NCBI RefSeq assembly: GCF_002399615.1
Contig: NZ_DHDZ01000059.1
Span: 82,267 to 146,266, forward strand
Direction of reading: 5' to 3'
DNA from: Pedobacter sp. UBA4863
Lineage (GTDB): Bacteria > Bacteroidota > Bacteroidia > Sphingobacteriales > Sphingobacteriaceae
DNA length: 64,000 bases
A program made the translations under genes and the position numbers. Below, in pieces: positions 18,348-28,542 of the stretch. Below the pieces are notes generated by a model. That model did not search any database, was not told where the DNA came from, and was given only the letters and a program-made list of their open reading frames with translations. How positions within the stretch are numbered: position 1 is the stretch's first letter; each line of letters begins with the position of its first letter.

Positions 18348-18848
18348 TTAAAGCTTCGTTTCGGTAGGATCGGCAGCGTATTTATTCAGTTTCTCTGATA
18401 CGGTTTTATAATTAATTTTTTCTTTGCTGGCCTTCATTTTAACTTCTGGGCCATGTATCACATTATGCAAAATCATACTTAAACTAACTACGGCAATCGT
18501 TCCGCCAACTCCTACTAGCATAGCCATATTGCCATCATTGCCAGCCTGTCCGGCTACAATGGTTCCCGCAGCTAAAGCGCCCGTAATTATGGCATAACCA
18601 ACATCAGAGTGGCGTTTAAAAACTTTAATACTGCTTATTTTTTCATAACCTATACGTTTCGAAACCGCTTTTTTGTCCTCTACTATTAACTCGGTCTCGT
18701 TAATAGCCGTAATTTTTCCACTAAAGCGCTGCCCTTCGGCAATAACAATCGTATTATAACTTGTTTGTTTTTTGCTTTGAGCATAGCCTGTGCCAACAAG
18801 AAAAAATAATAGGAAGATGGTAAATGAAGGTTTAACCAGTAATTTCAT
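18348..18848 (-). CDS. Small exported protein with glycine-rich hydrophobic segment, unknown function
   Basis: About 166 residues. I place the start at 18848 (MKLLVKPSFTIFLLFFLVG), where a typical signal peptide begins, rather than 21 bases upstream. After cleavage near GYAQ the protein has a short beta-type segment (VIAEGQRFSGKITAINETELIVED), like a small barrel that senses or binds. A Gly/Ala-rich hydrophobic region follows (about residues 84-123), then a charged tail. It is convergent with the preceding gene, two bases apart. No function can be assigned. Confidence 0.65.
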   Translation of the reverse strand: MKLLVKPSFTIFLLFFLVGTGYAQSKKQTSYNTIVIAEGQRFSGKITAINETELIVEDKKAVSKRIGYEKISSIKVFKRHSDVGYAIITGALAAGTIVAGQAGNDGNMAMLVGVGGTIAVVSLSMILHNVIHGPEVKMKASKEKINYKTVSEKLNKYAADPTETKL

Positions 18849-18945
18849 CAGTATATTAAGTATTATCAATCAAAGATAGAAAATAATTAACGATGTTGAT
18901 ATTTAAGCTTAAACAATTAAATTAGCCCTTAAAATTTAGAAGAAA

Positions 18946-19602
18946 ATGAAAACTACTTTAAAACTGTGTATTGTTATTGGTGTTGTTTTTTTGTTAACGG
19001 CTATGAAATCAAATCGTAAGCGTGTGGTATTTTTTGGAGACTCTATTACACAGGGCGGTGTAAGTAAAAATGGTTACATCAGTGTGCTTAAAAAGCAGGT
19101 TGACAGTAATAGATTTGAATTAATAGGAGCGGGCATTGGCGGTAATAAAGTTTATGATCTTTATTTAAGGTTAGAGGATGATGTGTTGGCAAAAAAACCA
19201 GACTTAGTATTTATTTATGTGGGTATTAATGATGTTTGGCACAAACAAACCGCTAAAACAGGTACAGATTATCCGAAATATCTAAAGTTTTATCAAGCCT
19301 TGATTAACAAAATACAGGCTGCCGGAAGTAAAGTAGTGCTTTGTACCCCATCGGTAATTGGCGAGAAAAAAGCAGGAGGTAACGAGCTGGATACCGAATT
19401 GGATAAATATGCCGAAGGAATTAGAGCGTTGGCTGCAAAAAATAACCTTCCGCTATGCGATTTAAGAAAAGCATTTCAAGCTTACGAAGAGAAGAATAAT
19501 CCCCAAGATTTAGAAAAAGATATTTTAACGAGAGACAGGGTTCACTTAAATGATAAAGGGAATCAGTTTGTTGCCGAGCAAATGTTGCCTTTTATCAAAT
19601 AA
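18946..19602 (+). CDS. SGNH/GDSL-family hydrolase (exported)
   Basis: Esterase/lipase-type enzyme of 218 residues with an N-terminal hydrophobic signal segment. All SGNH blocks are visible: FFGDSITQGG (catalytic serine), GAGIGGNKVYD (glycine), YVGINDVW (asparagine) and DRVHLNDKGN (Asp and His near the C-terminus). Such enzymes remove acyl groups from carbohydrates or lipids. It stands alone between a divergent gene and dnaG, so the substrate is not suggested by context. Confidence 0.88.
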   Translation: MKTTLKLCIVIGVVFLLTAMKSNRKRVVFFGDSITQGGVSKNGYISVLKKQVDSNRFELIGAGIGGNKVYDLYLRLEDDVLAKKPDLVFIYVGINDVWHKQTAKTGTDYPKYLKFYQALINKIQAAGSKVVLCTPSVIGEKKAGGNELDTELDKYAEGIRALAAKNNLPLCDLRKAFQAYEEKNNPQDLEKDILTRDRVHLNDKGNQFVAEQMLPFIK

Positions 19603-19650
19603 ACCGCTGGCCGCTAAAGAGGGAAATGGCTTAATCGAATTATTTATTGC

Positions 19651-19658
19651 TAAATTTG
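19651..19658 (+). promoter_or_regulatory. Candidate -7 promoter box for dnaG
   Basis: TAAATTTG matches the Bacteroidota -7 consensus TAnnTTTG. It lies 27 bases before the ATG at 19686, so the likely transcript starts just upstream of that codon. This supports the later start for dnaG. Confidence 0.5.
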
Positions 19659-19685
19659 AAGTCCCATTTTGCGGGATTTAGGGGT

Positions 19686-21626
19686 ATGATTACAGCGGAA
19701 ACCATAGAGAAAATTAAGGAAACGGCCCGAATTGAGGAAGTTGTTGGAGATTTTGTGCACCTTAAAAAACGTGGTTCTAGCTTAATTGGTAACTGCCCCT
19801 TTCACGGCGAAAAAACACCTTCATTTCACGTTTCGGTAAGTAAGGGTATTTATAAGTGCTTTGGTTGTGGCGTAGCAGGCGATTCGGTTCGCTTTGTAAT
19901 GGACCACGAAAAGTACAGCTACCCAGAAGCACTGAAATTTTTGGCCAATAAATACAATATTGAGGTTGAGGAAACGGTAGAAAGTAAAGAGAATATTGAG
20001 CTTAATAGTGCCAGAGAAAGTCTTTACATCGTTTCGCAATTTGCGGCTAATTTTTTCGAAGACCAATTGTGGAATAGCGATGATGGTAAAGCAATTGGCC
20101 TAAGCTATTTTAAGGAACGCGGTTTTAGGGAAGACATTATCAAGAAATTTAACTTAGGCTATTCGCCCGATGTTTGGGATGCGCTCACACAAGAAGCCCT
20201 TAAAAACCAGCATACCGAAGAGTATTTGGAAAAAACAGGGCTCTCCATTCGCAATGAGAAGGGGAAATTGTACGATAGGTTTCGCGGACGGGTAATGTTC
20301 CCCATTCATAACTTTACGGGCAGGGTAATTGGTTTTGGGGGGCGTACATTAAAGACAGATAAAAATGTACCCAAATACGTTAATTCGCCAGAGAGCGATA
20401 TTTACCACAAATCTAACGTGCTATATGGTTTGTTTCAGGCCAAAAAAGCCATTAGAGATAATGATAACTGTTATTTGGTAGAAGGCTACGCCGATGTATT
20501 GGCGGTACAACAAGCTTATATCGAAAACGTGGTGGCCTCTTCGGGAACATCATTAACCATAGAGCAAATAAGGCTAATTGCTCGCTTTACCCAAAACGTT
20601 ACCATTTTATACGATGGCGATGCTGCGGGCATAAAGGCCTCGTTGCGTGGCTTAGATATGATTTTGGAAGAGGGACTAAACGTAAAAGTGGTTTCTTTTC
20701 CAAATGGCGATGATCCCGATTCTTACATGCACAAAGTAGGTGCAGGAGCTTTTAAAACCTATATTGAAGAGCAGCGACAAGATTTTATCCTTTATAAAGC
20801 CAATATTTTACTGGCCGAAGCCGGAAAAGACCCCATTAAGAAAGCGGGGATTATTAGAGATATTGTAGAGAGTATCGCTAAAATTCCAGATAATATTAAG
20901 GCTTCGGTATTTATTAAAGAATGTAGCCACTTGCTCGAGATAGAAGAGCGTGTACTGCTTATCGAACTTAATGCTATTAAAGTAGCTAAGCATAAAAAAA
21001 CATCTACAGCTAAGCTGGTTAGCCAGGCATCTATGGATATGCCGCCCGATGACTTGTTCGCCGATGATGAACCCATTAGAGAAATTCCCATAGCAGAAGA
21101 AGATCGGGAGCAAGAGTTAGAAGTTTTAAGGGTGCTCATCACTTATGGGAATGAGCTGGTTTATTGGGAAGGTATTGAAAATATGTACGTTGGCACTTTT
21201 ATTATACAAAATTTGGCCGATGTAGTGTTTAAGAACGGTTTGTTTGATAGGGTAGTAAAACTATATTGGAATAGTATAGAAAAGGGATATTTGCCTACCG
21301 CAAACAGCTTTTTTCATAACGATGATAAAGAAATAGCCGATTTGGCCATAAGCCTATCGTCTTCTCAGTACGAGTTAAGTCCAAACTGGGAAAAAAAACA
21401 CGGTATCTATGTAAAGCAAGAAGCGCAGCACTTAAAGAAAACAGTTTTAGATAGTATTTTTCATCTTAAAAGGAAAAAGATAAATCGAATGAAGAAAGAG
21501 GTTCAGGAGCAGTTGAAAACGGAAAAAGACGAGTCCAATCTGGAGATTCTTTTAAATCAATTTTCTTTAATGAAAAGAGTAGAAATGACCATTTCTTCGC
21601 ATTTTGGTATAGTAATTAACGAATAA
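19686..21626 (+). CDS. dnaG: DNA primase
   Basis: Makes RNA primers at the replication fork. The 646-residue protein has the N-terminal CHC2 zinc finger (NCPFHGEKTPSFH...YKCFGCG) and the RNA-polymerase/TOPRIM core, including YLVEGYADVLAV and ILYDGDAAGIKA. The C-terminal region would bind DnaB. I chose the ATG at 19686 (MITAETIEKIKETARIEEVV), the usual start of Bacteroidota DnaG. The longer frame from 19647 begins upstream of a TAnnTTTG box and adds an unlikely 13-residue tail. It is followed by yraN 64 bases downstream. Confidence 0.96.
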   Translation: MITAETIEKIKETARIEEVVGDFVHLKKRGSSLIGNCPFHGEKTPSFHVSVSKGIYKCFGCGVAGDSVRFVMDHEKYSYPEALKFLANKYNIEVEETVESKENIELNSARESLYIVSQFAANFFEDQLWNSDDGKAIGLSYFKERGFREDIIKKFNLGYSPDVWDALTQEALKNQHTEEYLEKTGLSIRNEKGKLYDRFRGRVMFPIHNFTGRVIGFGGRTLKTDKNVPKYVNSPESDIYHKSNVLYGLFQAKKAIRDNDNCYLVEGYADVLAVQQAYIENVVASSGTSLTIEQIRLIARFTQNVTILYDGDAAGIKASLRGLDMILEEGLNVKVVSFPNGDDPDSYMHKVGAGAFKTYIEEQRQDFILYKANILLAEAGKDPIKKAGIIRDIVESIAKIPDNIKASVFIKECSHLLEIEERVLLIELNAIKVAKHKKTSTAKLVSQASMDMPPDDLFADDEPIREIPIAEEDREQELEVLRVLITYGNELVYWEGIENMYVGTFIIQNLADVVFKNGLFDRVVKLYWNSIEKGYLPTANSFFHNDDKEIADLAISLSSSQYELSPNWEKKHGIYVKQEAQHLKKTVLDSIFHLKRKKINRMKKEVQEQLKTEKDESNLEILLNQFSLMKRVEMTISSHFGIVINE

Positions 21627-21690
21627 TGCCCTAAATTTAAGTGGCCGCTTTTTCTGTTAAGCGCTTTTTAACTTTCTAATTTAACTTGTT

Positions 21691-22056
21691 ATGGCGGTTC
21701 ACAACGATATAGGCAAGGCTGGCGAGAAAGCAGCAGTACAATTTCTGGTACAAAAAGGCTACGAGATTTTGGAAGAAAACTGGTTTTTCGGCAAAGCCGA
21801 GGTAGATATTGTTGCGCTTAAATCAAATACTATTATCTTTATCGAAGTTAAAACACGTAGTTCAGTGGCTTTTGGTATGCCCGAAGACTTTGTAAGCGAA
21901 GCCAAACAACGCCAGCTAGAATTGGCGGCACAAGCTTATATCGAAATTATGGAACATAAAGGAGAAATAAGGTTTGATATTGTGGCAGTGCTAATAACTA
22001 AAGATAATCAATTTAAAATTAATCATATAGAAGATGCTTTTTGGCCCTATGCGTAA
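21691..22056 (+). CDS. YraN/UPF0102 family predicted nuclease-fold protein
   Basis: A 121-residue protein with the typical opening GKAGEKAAVQFLVQKGYEILEENW. It also has the PD-(D/E)XK-type core VDIVALKSNTIIFIEVKTRSS, with the acidic residue and lysine in the expected positions. YraN proteins resemble Holliday-junction resolvases, but their role is poorly known. The 3' end overlaps the next gene by 8 bases (ATGCGTAA), so the two are probably translated together. Confidence 0.9.
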   Translation: MAVHNDIGKAGEKAAVQFLVQKGYEILEENWFFGKAEVDIVALKSNTIIFIEVKTRSSVAFGMPEDFVSEAKQRQLELAAQAYIEIMEHKGEIRFDIVAVLITKDNQFKINHIEDAFWPYA

Positions 22057-23107
22057 AATATTTTCGTTATTAATTGTACTAGTTGCCCTATTTCAATTTG
22101 CTTGTAATAATAAAGTAGCTAGTTATATCGCCTTTAAAAGCCCTTTACAGGGCGAGAGCTTTCATAACGGAAAACCTGTGAGAATAGAACTGGACATTCC
22201 GGAGAAAACCGAAATACAAAATATCAGTTATTTAATAGACGGAAAACAGTTTGCAGAAAAAACGAATAAAGAGTTTGTAACCTTAGACACGCAAAACCTC
22301 CCTTTGGGGTATAGAATGCTTACCGCAATTGTAAAAAGTGGCGATAAAATTGATACGGTTACCAATAACATTATTCTCACTACCGATAAAAAACCGCTAA
22401 AGCTAAAATATAGCTTGGTAAATACTTTTCCGCACGATACTTCTTCCTATACCCAAGGTTTAAGTTTTGTTGACGGAAAATTACTAGAAAGTACCGGCAG
22501 AAAAGGATTGTCGTACTTAAAGTATGTGCAGTTGCAAACGGGTAAAGCTACACAAGGTGTACCACTAAAACCCGAATATTTTGGCGAAGGTTCGGTGAAA
22601 ATTGGCAACAAGATAATTGTACTTACTTGGCAAGAAAATGTAGGTTTAGTGTACGATGCTAACACATTGGAAGAAATTGCGACATTCCCTTACCAAAGCA
22701 GTAGAGAGGGTTGGGGCTTAACTTATGATGGTAAGCAATTGCTACGTAGCGATGGCAGTAACCGCATTTGGTTTATGAATGCCAAAACATATCAAGAAGA
22801 AGGTTTTGTGGAAGTTTATGATAACCAGGGGCCAGTTAATCAATTGAATGAATTAGAGTATATTGGCGGTAAGCTATACGCCAATGTTTATGGCACAAAT
22901 AAGATTGTAATTATTGATCTCAAAACAGGAATTGTAGAGGCTCAAGTAGATCTTACTAAGCTGGTTCCCAAAAATTTTTTTAAAGATGAATACGAGATTG
23001 GCAATAACGTGTTAAATGGTATCGCTTATGATGCAGTGGGCAAACGTTTATTCGTAACCGGCAAGAAGTGGCCAAATCTTTTTGAGATTAAGTTGGGCGA
23101 GAACTAG
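22049..23107 (+). CDS. Glutaminyl-peptide cyclotransferase, predicted lipoprotein
   Basis: About 352 residues. The start is put at 22049 (MRKIFSLLIVLVALFQFACNN), which gives a lipoprotein signal peptide with lipobox FAC and Cys21 or so as the lipidated residue. The C-terminal ~250 residues form a beta-propeller-like glutamine cyclotransferase domain: FPHDTSSYTQGLSF, GEGSVKIGNKI, GWGLTYDGKQLLRSDGSN and ELEYIGGKLYANVYGTNKI are characteristic. The N-terminal part looks like an Ig-like domain. It would form N-terminal pyroglutamate on exported proteins. Confidence 0.88.
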   Translation: MRKIFSLLIVLVALFQFACNNKVASYIAFKSPLQGESFHNGKPVRIELDIPEKTEIQNISYLIDGKQFAEKTNKEFVTLDTQNLPLGYRMLTAIVKSGDKIDTVTNNIILTTDKKPLKLKYSLVNTFPHDTSSYTQGLSFVDGKLLESTGRKGLSYLKYVQLQTGKATQGVPLKPEYFGEGSVKIGNKIIVLTWQENVGLVYDANTLEEIATFPYQSSREGWGLTYDGKQLLRSDGSNRIWFMNAKTYQEEGFVEVYDNQGPVNQLNELEYIGGKLYANVYGTNKIVIIDLKTGIVEAQVDLTKLVPKNFFKDEYEIGNNVLNGIAYDAVGKRLFVTGKKWPNLFEIKLGEN

Positions 23108-23236
23108 AAGCACACTTTGCCTCTTGTAGGTGCTTTCACCAACAACGAATTAGGTAGTAGGTTTGGCTGGTGTTATCACCAGCCAATGCCGTAATATTCT
23201 CTCCCCCAAAGGGAGAGATGTAAAAGACAGAAAGCG

Positions 23237-23755
23237 CTATTCGTTTTCCTTTAAATAACCTTGATAGGTAATGCTTTGTTTAACATTGCTATTTAAAGAC
23301 AAAGTGGCATAGCCTCCATCGCCAATGTTAAGCACCAAACGATAGTTTTCATTAACGTCTTTCGGTTCTATTATAACATCCCATCCACGTTTTTTCCCTT
23401 TGGTGCTTTTGTATTCAAATTTTTTAGAGTTGAATTTTACACCTCCTTCATTTTGACCAATTGGCGCCGAAAATGATCTGCCAAAGTAAGGAAGGTAAGC
23501 AACTACACTATCTGGACTTACTTTTACCTCATAATAGGTTTCGTTAAGGTTAATGGTGCCGCTACCCGTACCGCCTGGCATTTTACTCATTACCTTACTA
23601 ATGTCGGAGCTGTTTAATGGGCTCGCACTTCTGGCCACAAAAGTGTATGTTTTTGCTGCTACAATTTTGGTGGTAGTAGCTTTATCGGTTTGGGCAGTTG
23701 CACTAATAGAAATTAAGGCAAATGCCATTACATATAATGTTTTTAACTTATTCAT
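23237..23755 (-). CDS. Exported DUF4251-like protein
   Basis: A 172-residue protein starting at 23755 (MNKLKTLYVMAFALISISATAQ), which is a good signal peptide; the longer upstream reading is unlikely. The mature part contains YTFVARSASPLN, YYEVKVSPDSVVAYLPYFGRSFSAP and GWDVIIEPKD, features I associate with the Bacteroidota DUF4251 family. The function of the family is not known to me. It is a single gene facing the glutaminyl cyclase gene. Confidence 0.72.
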   Translation of the reverse strand: MNKLKTLYVMAFALISISATAQTDKATTTKIVAAKTYTFVARSASPLNSSDISKVMSKMPGGTGSGTINLNETYYEVKVSPDSVVAYLPYFGRSFSAPIGQNEGGVKFNSKKFEYKSTKGKKRGWDVIIEPKDVNENYRLVLNIGDGGYATLSLNSNVKQSITYQGYLKENE

Positions 23756-23940
23756 AATGTTACTATTTATCAATTTATAGCTATGATGATAAAAACATCC
23801 AAAATCCATAAAAGTTTAAAAGTTATCCGTCGTTTTCAACGATAGGAGAATTGAAAATCAACGGAGTTAAATCTAGCACAATGCTGTCAATTGAGTTAGA
23901 TTTTCCCATTTCGTACGATCCAGTCCATGACGGATTAATT

Positions 23941-25599
<1,659 letters not shown>

Positions 25600-25752
25600 T
25601 TAGTATTTGGTAAAAATACAAATCTGTAGGTTAAATGCTAATAAATAAGCGGCTTAAAGTAGCGCTGAGCAACTAAGTGGAGAAAATTATTTTACCTACT
25701 CAAAATTAGCAATAAAGTTTTCCTTATCTTGTTGTTCAATTAAAGACTGATT

Positions 25753-26244
25753 ATGCTAGAAAATTTAGAAAAATTAATTAGAGATAATGCTCAGGAACTG
25801 GTAATTAATAACCCCGACATTCCTAACGAACAGAATGAACAGGTAATTCAGGCTGCATCTGGTTCTATTGTAGATGCACTGAAAAACCAAATAGGTGGTG
25901 GCAATATTACAGACTTAATTGGCTCACTAAGTCAAGGCAATGCTGGCGGAGTAGTAAACGAAGTTTCTGATAATTTTGCGGGCAAGTTAGGCGCATTGGG
26001 CATAAACATGGATACGGCCAAAAGCATAGGCGCTTCGTTAATTCCTATGATTATGGCAAAGTTCTTTAACAAAGCCGCCGACCCGAAAGACAGTTCGTTT
26101 GACCTGCAAGATATTCTTGGGAAACTAGCAGGTGGCGCCGACGGTAAATTTGATTTGAACGATATTACAGATATGCTAGGCGGTGGAAAAGGTAAAAATG
26201 GTGTTGGTGGCGGTTTGCTCGACAAATTGAAGGGTTTGTTTTAA
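25753..26244 (+). CDS. DUF937/YidB-like small protein
   Basis: A 163-residue protein without a signal peptide. It is helical at the N-terminus (MLENLEKLIRDNAQELV) and Gly/Asp/Leu rich later, with repeated short patterns such as DLQDILGKLAGGADGKFDLNDITDMLGGG and a glycine-rich end. The layout resembles the DUF937/YidB family of unknown function. It starts 165 bases from the divergent pgi. The similarity is by eye, so the family name is tentative. Confidence 0.6.
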   Translation: MLENLEKLIRDNAQELVINNPDIPNEQNEQVIQAASGSIVDALKNQIGGGNITDLIGSLSQGNAGGVVNEVSDNFAGKLGALGINMDTAKSIGASLIPMIMAKFFNKAADPKDSSFDLQDILGKLAGGADGKFDLNDITDMLGGGKGKNGVGGGLLDKLKGLF

Positions 26245-26478
26245 TATTTTCAATGCTTTGTTGGCAATGGTTTTGTGTTGTCAACAAAGTTTATAATACA
26301 TAGCTCTAGGTTTTTCTTAAACTAAGCAAAAAGAAACTTGCCGAACCTTGCTTTGATGGTAAACTTACGGAAAAAGTAAGGTGAATAGCAGAACTGACGG
26401 AGCCAAAGAACCGCTACAACTGCTTTTCAAAAACATTTCAACGTTACAAACTTCCAATAATTTAATAAGCAACTTTGC

Positions 26479-26486
26479 TATATTTG
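26479..26486 (+). promoter_or_regulatory. Candidate -7 promoter box for prfB
   Basis: TATATTTG fits TAnnTTTG and ends only 5 bases before the prfB ATG, so the transcript would have almost no leader. No clear -33 element is seen. Confidence 0.4.
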
Positions 26487-26491
26487 CCCTT

Positions 26492-27566
26492 ATGACTAAA
26501 GAACAGTTGCAGGATTTAAGAGATAGATTAGCTTCTCTGAGGGGGTATCTTTGACGTTGATGAGCTTTTATACCAAATAAGTGAACAAGAAAAAATTACC
26601 CTCGATCCAAATTTCTGGGATAACCCTAAACGAGCCGAGCAAATATTGGCCGAAATAAGCACTAAAAAGAAATGGACAGATGGTTTCTCACAAGCTAATA
26701 CAGCTTACGAAGATACGGCGGTGCTTTATGATTTTCAGCAAACTGGCGATGCTACCGAAGAAGAGGTGGAAGAACAGTTTAAACGGGCCTTGAAGGCAGT
26801 AGAAGAATTGGAGCTGAAAAATATGCTGAACAGTAAAGAAGACCAATTAAATGCTGTTTTGCAAATTACTGCTGGTGCTGGTGGTACCGAAAGCTGCGAT
26901 TGGGCAAGCATGCTAATGCGCATGTACCTTATGTGGGCCGAGAAAAATGGCTACAAAGTAAGTGAGCAAGACTATCAGGAAGGAGAGGTAGCTGGTGTAA
27001 AAACGGTAACTTTAGAAATTAGCGGCGAGTTTGCTTATGGTTATTTGAAAGGCGAAAATGGTGTGCATCGTCTGGTACGTATTTCACCGTTCGATTCTAA
27101 TGCCCGGCGCCATACTTCTTTTGCCTCGGTATATGTTTATCCTTTGGTAGATGATACCATAAATATTGAGGTTAACCCTGCGGATATAGAATTTGAGACA
27201 TTTAGGGCTGGTGGTGCTGGAGGACAGAACGTAAATAAGGTGGAAACTGCAGTGCGTTTATACCACAAACCATCGGGTATTATCATTAAAAACCAAGAAT
27301 CACGTTCGCAATTACAGAATAAAGAAAATGCTATCCGTTTATTAAAATCGCAATTGTACGAAATTGAAATGCGTAAACGTATGGAAGCCACGGCAGCGAT
27401 AGAGGGAAGCAAGAAAAAAATTGAATGGGGATCGCAAATTAGAAGTTACGTGTTGGATGATAGACGTGTGAAAGACCATAGGACCAATTATCAAACTTCA
27501 AATCCCGATGCGGTGCTGAATGGAGATATCAATGAGTTTTTAAAAGCGTATTTGATGGAATTTTAA
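26492..27566 (+). CDS. prfB: Peptide chain release factor 2, with programmed +1 frameshift
   Basis: RF2 recognises UGA and UAA stop codons and hydrolyses peptidyl-tRNA. The ATG at 26492 opens a 20-codon frame that ends in an in-frame TGA at 26552-26554. The site reads AGGGGGTATCTTTGAC, with the internal Shine-Dalgarno-like AGGGGG, CTT slip codon and TGA C, matching the classical autoregulatory frameshift. Skipping one base continues into [13 protein letters not shown] and the rest, for about 357 residues. The SPF recognition tripeptide ([11 protein letters not shown]) and the catalytic GGQ (about residues 243-245) are intact. A plain ORF call starting at 26646 would miss the N-terminus. Confidence 0.96.
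26549..26555 (+). promoter_or_regulatory. Programmed +1 ribosomal frameshift site in prfB
   Basis: CTTTGAC is preceded by the AGGGGG element at 26540-26545. Low RF2 lets the ribosome slip from CTT to TTT and skip one base, so RF2 controls its own synthesis. The mechanism is established for this family; only the sequence is seen here. Confidence 0.93.
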
Positions 27567-27627
27567 TTGGATTTACGATATTAGATTTTCGACTTACGAT
27601 TTGCTCTAACCATTAAGCAAGATAACA

Positions 27628-28542
27628 ATGACTAATTTTAGATTTTTCGGACTGCTAACCGCCCTTTTAGTTACAATGATAAATGCAAATGCGCAAGAGG
27701 TAATTTCGTTATACGGAGGCGCTATTCCGGGTGCAAAACCTACTCCGGCAAGTTATGTAGAAGAAAATGATTTAGTGAAAGATGGTACGGCTCGAATAAC
27801 GAAGGTATCAAAGCCTGAATTGTATATTTTTAAACCGAAAAATCCAACAGGTGCTGCCGTTATTATTTGTCCCGGAGGTGGATATACCTTGTTGGCTTTG
27901 GATAAGGAAGGGTTAAAAGTAGCTAAACGTTTTCAGGAAATTGGTATTACTGCTTTTGTGTTGAAATATCGCTTGCCGAGCGATTTAATTATGAAAGATA
28001 AAACAATTGGCCCATTGCAAGATGCTTTACAGGCCATTTACTTGGTAAGGAAAAATGCTGCTTCATTTGGCGTAAATCCTGCTAAAGTAGGCATCATGGG
28101 CTTTTCTGCAGGCGGGCACCTCGCCTCTAGCGCAAGTACGCACTATGCCGATATGAAAATTGACAATGAAGATAATATTAGTTTAAGGCCTAGTTTTTCT
28201 ATATTAATTTATCCAGTAATTACTTTTGGGCAATATACCCACGCAGGTTCGGTACTAAGGCTGTTAGGAGAAAAACCTACGGATGAGCAGAGAAAATATT
28301 TCTCGTCAGAGCGTCAAGTTACGGCAGAAACACCGCCTACCTTTATGGTGCATGCTAACAATGATAAAGCGGTGCCAGTACAAAATAGCTTGAGGTATAA
28401 CGAGGCTTTGGTAAAAAACGGTGTGCCTGCCGAGCTGCACATTTACCAAGCTGGGGGCCATGGCTTTGGGCTTTTCAATAAAACTACTAACGACGACTGG
28501 TTTGAGCGCCTAAAGAACTGGTTGCAGGCGAATAAAATTTAA
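27628..28542 (+). CDS. Exported alpha/beta hydrolase, acetylxylan-esterase-like
   Basis: A 304-residue hydrolase with a signal peptide ending near MINANAQ. The catalytic core is complete: VIICPGGGYTLLALDKEG (oxyanion loop), GFSAGGHLASS (nucleophile serine), HANNDKAVP (aspartate) and GGHGFGL (histidine). This arrangement is that of BD-FAE/acetyl-xylan-esterase-like enzymes acting on acylated sugars. Its stop codon shares the four bases TTAA with the convergent S41 protease gene. The substrate is inferred from family only. Confidence 0.88.
   Translation: MTNFRFFGLLTALLVTMINANAQEVISLYGGAIPGAKPTPASYVEENDLVKDGTARITKVSKPELYIFKPKNPTGAAVIICPGGGYTLLALDKEGLKVAKRFQEIGITAFVLKYRLPSDLIMKDKTIGPLQDALQAIYLVRKNAASFGVNPAKVGIMGFSAGGHLASSASTHYADMKIDNEDNISLRPSFSILIYPVITFGQYTHAGSVLRLLGEKPTDEQRKYFSSERQVTAETPPTFMVHANNDKAVPVQNSLRYNEALVKNGVPAELHIYQAGGHGFGLFNKTTNDDWFERLKNWLQANKI

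Noticed and set aside
19647..19685. Earlier start for dnaG
   Set aside because: The extension covers the putative -7 box and is not typical of DnaG N-termini.
22034..22048. Earlier start for the glutaminyl cyclase gene
   Set aside because: Five extra residues would precede a good lipoprotein signal peptide; the ATG at 22049 is the better choice.
26492..26554. A 20-codon ORF ending in TGA before prfB, as a pseudogene or upstream ORF
   Set aside because: The sequence around TGA is the classical RF2 frameshift signal, so it is the true start of prfB.
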